Shown here: positions 60,318-64,000 of the stretch, in pieces | How the letters are laid out: the number at the start of each line of letters is the position of its first letter | How positions within the stretch are numbered: position 1 is the stretch's first letter | IMG/VR virus record: IMGVR_UViG_3300035034_000851 | Coordinates: 1 to 64,000 of that record | Origin: a virus | Strand: one strand, 5' to 3' | DNA length: 64,000 nucleotides | The notes under the pieces: model-generated | The model's database searches: none | The model's input: the letters and a program-made list of their open reading frames with translations, nothing else | What the model was told of the DNA's origin: nothing | Program-made: the position numbers and the translations under genes

Positions 60318-61046
60318 TTAATCTTTTTTTTCATATTCTAGTAGTAATTCAATTGATCTCATAGTATATGTATCAAACAAAATTTCAGGATGCCATTGTA
60401 CAGACACTATAGGATAACCTATATATTCCATTGCTTCTATTCTACCAGAATCAATTTTACCTAGAGCTGCTGTTACAACTGCTTTTTCAGTGTCACAAAC
60501 TTTAACACATTGATGATGTCTAGAATTAACATCCATAATGTGATTAACTCTTTCATCTTTTATTAATATGTATTCTCCTTTTTTAGCACCAGAAGCATGA
60601 GTATTAAAGAAATTCTTTAATTCCACTTTTTCTATAACTGCTCCAAATACATATTCAGACAAAGGTTCTATCTTATCTTGAATAAGCTTCATACCAAAAT
60701 GAGCAGCTAATTCTTGATGACCTCTACAAATGCCAAATATAGGCGTTTTACTCTCAACATATAATGGTAATACATTTCTAGTAAAAAAGTCTCTCTGTGG
60801 ATCTAAACGACCTACTAATGAAGATAATTCTTCATCATAAAGTGCAGGATCTACGTCAGCTCCACCAGGTAATATTAAAATGTCTAAGTCTTTAATAAAA
60901 TCATTAGTATGATGTATTAATACTAAATTTAATGTTTTTTCGGCTCTTCTTGCTATTTCTTCACAAAATCTTACATAAGCAATTCCCATGCCTACATGAC
61001 TTCTTACAGTCATATTTGTTACTAATCCAATTTTTAATTTGTTCAT
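60318..61046 (-). CDS. Class I glutamine amidotransferase / peptidase C26-like protein, copy 2
   Basis: 242 residues. LPGGADVDPALYDEEL near 59-74, GICRGHQELAAHFG with Cys107, SRHHQCVKV, and VQWHPEIL with His219 and Glu221 complete the triad. It is closer to bacterial gamma-glutamyl-GABA hydrolases (PuuD-type) than copy 1, with the RHHQ and QWHPE forms. It would cut a gamma-glutamyl amide bond. A 37-residue frame overlaps its start by 4 bases. With copy 1 and the cyclotransferase, it makes three potential gamma-glutamyl-cleaving enzymes in this phage. Confidence 0.88.
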   Translation of the reverse strand: MNKLKIGLVTNMTVRSHVGMGIAYVRFCEEIARRAEKTLNLVLIHHTNDFIKDLDILILPGGADVDPALYDEELSSLVGRLDPQRDFFTRNVLPLYVESKTPIFGICRGHQELAAHFGMKLIQDKIEPLSEYVFGAVIEKVELKNFFNTHASGAKKGEYILIKDERVNHIMDVNSRHHQCVKVCDTEKAVVTAALGKIDSGRIEAMEYIGYPIVSVQWHPEILFDTYTMRSIELLLEYEKKD

Positions 61047-61156
61047 TTCTTGTTAATTTTTATTAGGTCTCTTTTGGATACTACTCCATTTTTTATTAAA
61101 TTCTTTGTAATTTTATTCAATCTGAATAAATAAAACAATTTTAATTTTAATCTCAT
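61043..61156 (-). CDS. Possible short basic leader protein, 37 aa
   Basis: MRLKLKLFYLFRLNKITKNL followed by a Lys-rich end. The TGA overlaps the C26 start (ATGA), which would couple translation. Very basic; could be a regulatory upstream frame. Coding status is uncertain. Confidence 0.4.
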   Translation of the reverse strand: MRLKLKLFYLFRLNKITKNLIKNGVVSKRDLIKINKK

Positions 61157-61167
61157 TGATATTTTAA

Positions 61168-61205
61168 AAGTATACTACTGCATATTTCTACACAGTAGTA
61201 TTTAC
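61168..61205 (-). terminator. Terminator-like hairpin after the gene at 61210
   Basis: A 9-bp perfect stem, 61172-61180 with 61193-61201 (ATACTACTG / CAGTAGTAT), with a 12-base loop, then ACTTTTAAAA on the - strand. Less GC-rich than the other terminators, so it may be partial. Confidence 0.6.
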
Positions 61206-61209
61206 TTAA

Positions 61210-61491
61210 TTACCTTGTTGTAGGGTATTTCTTTTTAAAAGGCTTTTTTGGTTCAAACTTATCTACTATTTGTTTAGTAAATTTGTTACCACAATGATTT
61301 GTTAAATAGTCTATTTTTCCAAGACTACTATTACCTAGATCATTTTTTCTACCTCTAGCACTATTAGATAGTACTCTTACAATTTGATTGCCATCTTTTG
61401 CAGATACAATTCTTACATCATTTTTAGTTGATAGTGATCTAATCACTTCATCTGGAGATGAATATCTCTTTTTACGTGTTACTTTGTTCAT
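61210..61491 (-). CDS. Basic hypothetical protein, 93 aa
   Basis: Basic ends (MNKVTRKKRYSSPDEVIRSL and KFEPKKPFKKKYPTTR) around a centre with VSAKDGNQIVRVLSNSARGRK. Small Lys-rich proteins of this kind are common first-wave genes in crAss-like phages. It could bind nucleic acid or host transcription components; unproven. A hairpin follows it. Confidence 0.55.
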   Translation of the reverse strand: MNKVTRKKRYSSPDEVIRSLSTKNDVRIVSAKDGNQIVRVLSNSARGRKNDLGNSSLGKIDYLTNHCGNKFTKQIVDKFEPKKPFKKKYPTTR

Positions 61492-61505
61492 TGTTTTTTC
61501 TTGTT

Positions 61506-61772
61506 TTAATACCTTAAATTTGATTTATTTTTTTTAATTCTATCAGTTATAATATTGAACCATACTATGCAATTTACAAATTGAAAGAATGCCCATATAA
61601 ACAAAAATGTTGCTCTTTCTTCTAAATTTATATTAGGTAAATCCATAAATATTTGAAAAAAATGTTCTGATTCCCATACAATATATATTTTAATTAAATA
61701 AAATATACTATAACATATTATAGAAGTTATTAACATATTTAGACTTATTCTTTGATATTTAGCTAAAATCAT
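61506..61772 (-). CDS. Small membrane protein, 88 aa
   Basis: Two membrane helices: one near 10-30 (NMLITSIICYSIFYLIKIYIV) and one near 54-75 (TFLFIWAFFQFVNCIVWFNII), with a basic tail. First of three adjacent membrane-protein genes here. Overlaps the next by 14 bases. Unknown role; holin, or inner-membrane exclusion factor, are options. Confidence 0.6.
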   Translation of the reverse strand: MILAKYQRISLNMLITSIICYSIFYLIKIYIVWESEHFFQIFMDLPNINLEERATFLFIWAFFQFVNCIVWFNIITDRIKKNKSNLRY

Positions 61773-62046
61773 CTTCTTTATGTGTGTTAATTATTCTTAT
61801 TACTGTAATTACAAATAATATAAATCCAGAAATACTATATACAAATCCTCTATAGTTCCAGTGATAATGGTGACCTTCTGATCCTCCAAAACCACCTTTT
61901 CCACATCTTTCACTTAAATCTAATAAATGTAAAGTATTAAAATTGTTATACCAAAATTCAGTGTCAGTAAAAAGTGACATTAACATCATACTTACAGATA
62001 ATAATATTACTTGTAATATTAATTTATTATATCCTTTTAATTTCAT
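61759..62046 (-). CDS. Small membrane protein with Gly/His-rich loop, 95 aa
   Basis: Two helices (LILQVILLSVSMMLMSLF and GFVYSISGFILFVITVIRI) enclose an outer loop with a RCGKGGFGGSEGHHYHWN segment. Three His plus a Cys make the loop a candidate metal- or ligand-binding site. It abuts the third membrane gene by two bases. No family known. Confidence 0.6.
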   Translation of the reverse strand: MKLKGYNKLILQVILLSVSMMLMSLFTDTEFWYNNFNTLHLLDLSERCGKGGFGGSEGHHYHWNYRGFVYSISGFILFVITVIRIINTHKEDDFS

Positions 62047-62048
62047 AA

Positions 62049-62252
62049 TTATTTCTTATAATGTTTAATTATTATGTAAAAAATGACTAACAACATTAAA
62101 GGCCACGCTATTAACGTGGAAAATAACATTTTATCAATGTCTTTACCATCATCTTTATTCCAAAATTCAATTCCATGCTTTTCAGTTAATGAAACTAATT
62201 TGAAATTAATCAATACTCCTATTAAAAAGTATATTATTAAATATAATATCAT
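62049..62252 (-). CDS. Small membrane protein, 67 aa
   Basis: Two helices (LYLIIYFLIGVLINFKLVSL and LFSTLIAWPLMLLVIFYIIIK) with a charged loop containing HGIEFWNKDDGKDIDK and a basic end. It follows the other membrane genes by only two bases, so the three may form one module. Function unknown. Confidence 0.6.
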   Translation of the reverse strand: MILYLIIYFLIGVLINFKLVSLTEKHGIEFWNKDDGKDIDKMLFSTLIAWPLMLLVIFYIIIKHYKK

Positions 62253-62253
62253 A

Positions 62254-62400
62254 TTAAAATCTTGTTACAGTTCCTGGATTCATTTTTCTTTGTGAACTAT
62301 TAAATCCATCTAAATTACCACTACAAATCAGTTCTACTCTATTAGTAGTTTTAACATTTGTAGGTTGTTTTACTTTAATTCTTGGTCTTTTATTTTTCAT
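62254..62400 (-). CDS. Small basic protein, 48 aa
   Basis: Basic, Arg/Lys-rich start (MKNKRPRIKVKQPTNVKTTN) followed by RVELICSGNLDGFNSSQRK. It fills the gap between neighbouring genes with one to two bases on each side. No family known. Confidence 0.5.
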   Translation of the reverse strand: MKNKRPRIKVKQPTNVKTTNRVELICSGNLDGFNSSQRKMNPGTVTRF

Positions 62401-62402
62401 AA

Positions 62403-62654
62403 TTACTTAAATTTTTTTTTTAAATCTGTTAGTATTTCTCTTGCTCCTATTAAATAAGATGTAGTGTCTAGGTAAGTAGGACAATTAGTATGTTTTAATT
62501 CTGTTTTTATATTTGATATTCTTTCATCAAATATAGCGTTAATTTCTTCTACAGTATAAGTTTTAACTGTTACTTTTGCTATAGGAGCTGGTGGTGGTTT
62601 TGATGTTTTACTTAATGGAGGTTTAGGTTTTATATGTATTTTTCTATAATTCAT
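62403..62654 (-). CDS. Hypothetical protein, 83 aa
   Basis: A Pro/Lys-rich N-terminus (KIHIKPKPPLSKTSKPPPAP) joins a helical C-terminal half (YTVEEINAIFDERISNI, YLIGAREILTDLKKKF). Looks like a flexible arm plus helical hairpin. Not recognised. Confidence 0.55.
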   Translation of the reverse strand: MNYRKIHIKPKPPLSKTSKPPPAPIAKVTVKTYTVEEINAIFDERISNIKTELKHTNCPTYLDTTSYLIGAREILTDLKKKFK

Positions 62655-62657
62655 AAT

Positions 62658-63290
62658 TTATAAATTTTCTTTAATCCAATTGTTTATATTAGTAATTAAA
62701 AACTTTTTTTTAGTTCCATTTGTATTTGGATTTCCATTTCCAACAACATATTGAACACTTTTTGTTTTTAGTCTAAAATCATTAAATCCTTTTTTAAGAA
62801 AGATTTCAACTTCACTTTTACTATACATTTTTTCTTTAATCAAGTGTATTATTACTTCATTGTTAGGTGTTAATTTTAATCTCCAATCAGGTTTATCTAA
62901 TCCTGTAGGGTTATCATCATCGTAGTCACACCAATCAAGATATTCTAAGTTAACCTCATTAATACCGCCTTGTCTAGAATATTCTTCTACAAATGATTGT
63001 GGTATTTGGTTTACTCCAATAAGCTTCTTATCTGTTGTTGCTACAATTTTTCTACTACCATCAGAGTTTTTGGGTGTATTTGTGTCGCGAAGGTGAGCCT
63101 TAAATTTTTGTATAGAGTTTGTCACACTCCAATAGTACCAATCCTCATCTTTAATCTCTTCATCTGATGTGAAATAGAGATGACAAGCTTTACTGTCTCC
63201 ATAAGGATATAACAATAAACTAGGACCGTATCTATGAATAGCTCCGCTCTTTGCAGGTAACATTATTACCTGTACTGTTTCTAATTGCAT
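62658..63290 (-). CDS. Conserved-type early phage hypothetical protein, 210 aa
   Basis: Contains SKACHLYFTSDEEIKDEDWYYW, IPQSFVEEYSRQGGINEVNLEY and a closing helix FLITNINNWIKENL. This order matches a protein found widely in Bacteroidota phages (an ITSDEEIKEGDW-type N-terminal block and an IPxSFVEEYxxxGGIxEVxxEY block). Function unknown; frequently early. It lies a few bases from its neighbours at the start of the transcribed block. Confidence 0.62.
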   Translation of the reverse strand: MQLETVQVIMLPAKSGAIHRYGPSLLLYPYGDSKACHLYFTSDEEIKDEDWYYWSVTNSIQKFKAHLRDTNTPKNSDGSRKIVATTDKKLIGVNQIPQSFVEEYSRQGGINEVNLEYLDWCDYDDDNPTGLDKPDWRLKLTPNNEVIIHLIKEKMYSKSEVEIFLKKGFNDFRLKTKSVQYVVGNGNPNTNGTKKKFLITNINNWIKENL

Positions 63291-63302
63291 TTTGATTTTG
63301 TT

Positions 63303-63464
63303 TTAAGGTTTATTGAAAATTCCTACTACTACTCTATAAAGTAGCACAATAGGTGCAAAAATTATATGAGATGCAGAGTGTTCATTCCAATCATGTTGGT
63401 CACTTACACGACAACCATACGCTATCCATATTATTCCTGTTAATGTAATTTCTAATATTGTCAT
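63303..63464 (-). CDS. Small two-helix membrane protein, 53 aa, first gene of the - strand block
   Basis: MTILEITLTGIIWIAYGCRV forms a first hydrophobic helix, then a short loop with HDWNEHSASH, then a second helix (IIFAPIVLLYRVVVGIF). It is the most upstream gene I can support on the - strand. Early small membrane proteins in phages often block superinfection, but this one is unassigned. Confidence 0.6.
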   Translation of the reverse strand: MTILEITLTGIIWIAYGCRVSDQHDWNEHSASHIIFAPIVLLYRVVVGIFNKP

Positions 63465-63483
63465 AATTTTTAATTTTTTTAAA

Positions 63484-63505
63484 AGCAGGATTATACTCTC
63501 CTGCT
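63484..63505 (-). terminator. Terminator-like hairpin upstream of the first gene
   Basis: A 7-bp perfect stem, 63484-63490 (AGCAGGA) with 63499-63505 (TCCTGCT), 8-base loop, followed on the - strand by TTTTAAAAAAATT. Its position before the first gene suggests an attenuator or the end of a short upstream RNA. Confidence 0.6.
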
Positions 63506-63790
63506 AGGAGTTTTACTGTATTCTCAGTGATGTATTAGCACCATCTATATTTCTATAAATGGTCACAAGATAATTAGTACATGACTCGGATTACTTAATT
63601 CATCCTCCATTCTGTCTATCTCTTGTTGTAAACTCCTAAGTGTATTCTAACTACTTCTCAATGTTTTATTATAGTGTTAAATCTATTCAAACATACTATT
63701 GTTTCATCTAAGTAACGTCATTTAACAGATTAGTTACTATATCTCTATCCAACATATTACCATACAGTTGGTACACTTGATAAATTTGTA

Positions 63791-63860
63791 TGTAATAACA
63801 CTAAGCTTAGACTGTAGTTTCTATTAAACCTGCTTACCTCCAGGTGCTTGTGTTATTACA
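63791..63860. ncRNA. Candidate structured RNA element
   Basis: TGTAATAACAC (63791-63801) pairs perfectly with GTGTTATTACA (63850-63860). The stem continues with AAGC/GCTT past one bulged A. Inside are an ACCTG/CAGGT hairpin (63828-63832 with 63841-63845) and a short AGA/TCT stem, so a three-way junction can form. No known family recognised; strand is uncertain. Confidence 0.4.
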
Positions 63861-64000
63861 ATTTATATTCTATCTTTATTTAGTGACATTGACCACGGTT
63901 TTATCCATTTTCAGGACCGAGGTTAATCACAACGTCATAGGTTTAACGTATTTCTTTACCAATTTGGTTCATCATACATACACAAATTATAACCTATTTG

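Larger units (their letters stand above)
63465..64000. other. Gene-free region with several stable hairpins
   Basis: No frame I can support in 536 bases; stops occur in all frames and the base composition is less A/T-biased than the genes. It probably carries the start of the early transcript. Structures seen: a long stem at 63791-63860, a mismatched stem at 63892-63923, a short TACCA/TGGTA hairpin near 63760 and a terminator-like stem at 63484-63505. No clear promoter with both boxes was found. Confidence 0.6.

Noticed and set aside
63600-63720. Decayed gene or stop-codon-recoded gene (LRSLQQEIDRMEDELSNPS-like frame)
   Set aside because: TAG, TAA and TGA all interrupt the frame close by, so TAG recoding alone cannot restore it, and no start is present. 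Other genes in the window use all three stops normally.
1-64000. CRISPR arrays, insertion sequences, integrase or attachment sites
   Set aside because: No regularly spaced direct repeats, transposase or integrase motifs were seen; the only mobile element supported is the group I intron.

Overview
The window looks like about two thirds of the genome of a crAss-like phage (order Crassvirales) that infects a Bacteroidota host. The sequence is very AT-rich and uses the standard stop codons. It has two large opposing gene blocks. A giant multidomain protein carries the DxDxD metal-binding motif of the crAss-like virion RNA polymerase, and it follows a muzzle-type tail protein. One intronic promoter matches the Bacteroidota TTTG / TAnnTTTG consensus. 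Major capsid, portal and terminase genes are not seen and presumably lie before base 1.

Bases 1-27718 (+ strand) hold the late virion block: the end of a connector-type structural gene, the muzzle protein, and four proteins of the kind packaged in the head or tail and ejected with the DNA. These are 947 aa, 684 aa, a 4363-aa protein (zincin, RNA polymerase, second zincin) and a 1583-aa protein (ADP-ribosyltransferase-like domain plus RecB-like nuclease). The block meets the opposing block at a strong two-way hairpin near 27740.

Bases 27770-63464 (- strand, read right to left) form the early and middle block, tightly packed with 4-30 base overlaps and divided by Rho-independent hairpins near 63495, 61187, 57933, 46501 and 34562. 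From its upstream (right) end it holds small and membrane proteins, a first C26-type glutamine amidotransferase, tRNA-like sequences, small basic proteins, a tRNA-Leu(UAA), a lytic transglycosylase, a second C26 enzyme and family A DNA polymerase. Next come unknown proteins, a DnaB-like helicase, a RecT-like annealing protein interrupted by a group I intron with an HNH endonuclease, SSB and primase. Then follows an amide-ligase cluster (two COOH-NH2 ligases, ATP-grasp, class II glutaminase, gamma-glutamylcyclotransferase), a RecE-like nuclease and a class II ribonucleotide reductase. The left end holds an RNA-ligase-like and a phosphoesterase-like protein that both lack catalytic residues, MazG-type pyrophosphohydrolases, an intact metallophosphoesterase, dUTPase, a SLOG-fold protein, an IF3 C-domain-like protein and a SET-domain protein.

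Replication (polymerase, helicase, primase, SSB), recombination (RecE/RecT-like) and nucleotide supply (RNR, dUTPase, MazG-like) form a self-sufficient early programme. The most unusual content is the set of seven genes for making and breaking amide or gamma-glutamyl bonds. The pseudoenzyme pair, the IF3-like and SET-domain proteins, the ejected ART-nuclease protein and the intron also stand out. The last 536 bases hold no gene I can support but several stable hairpins. All family assignments are from motif reading, not from database searches.
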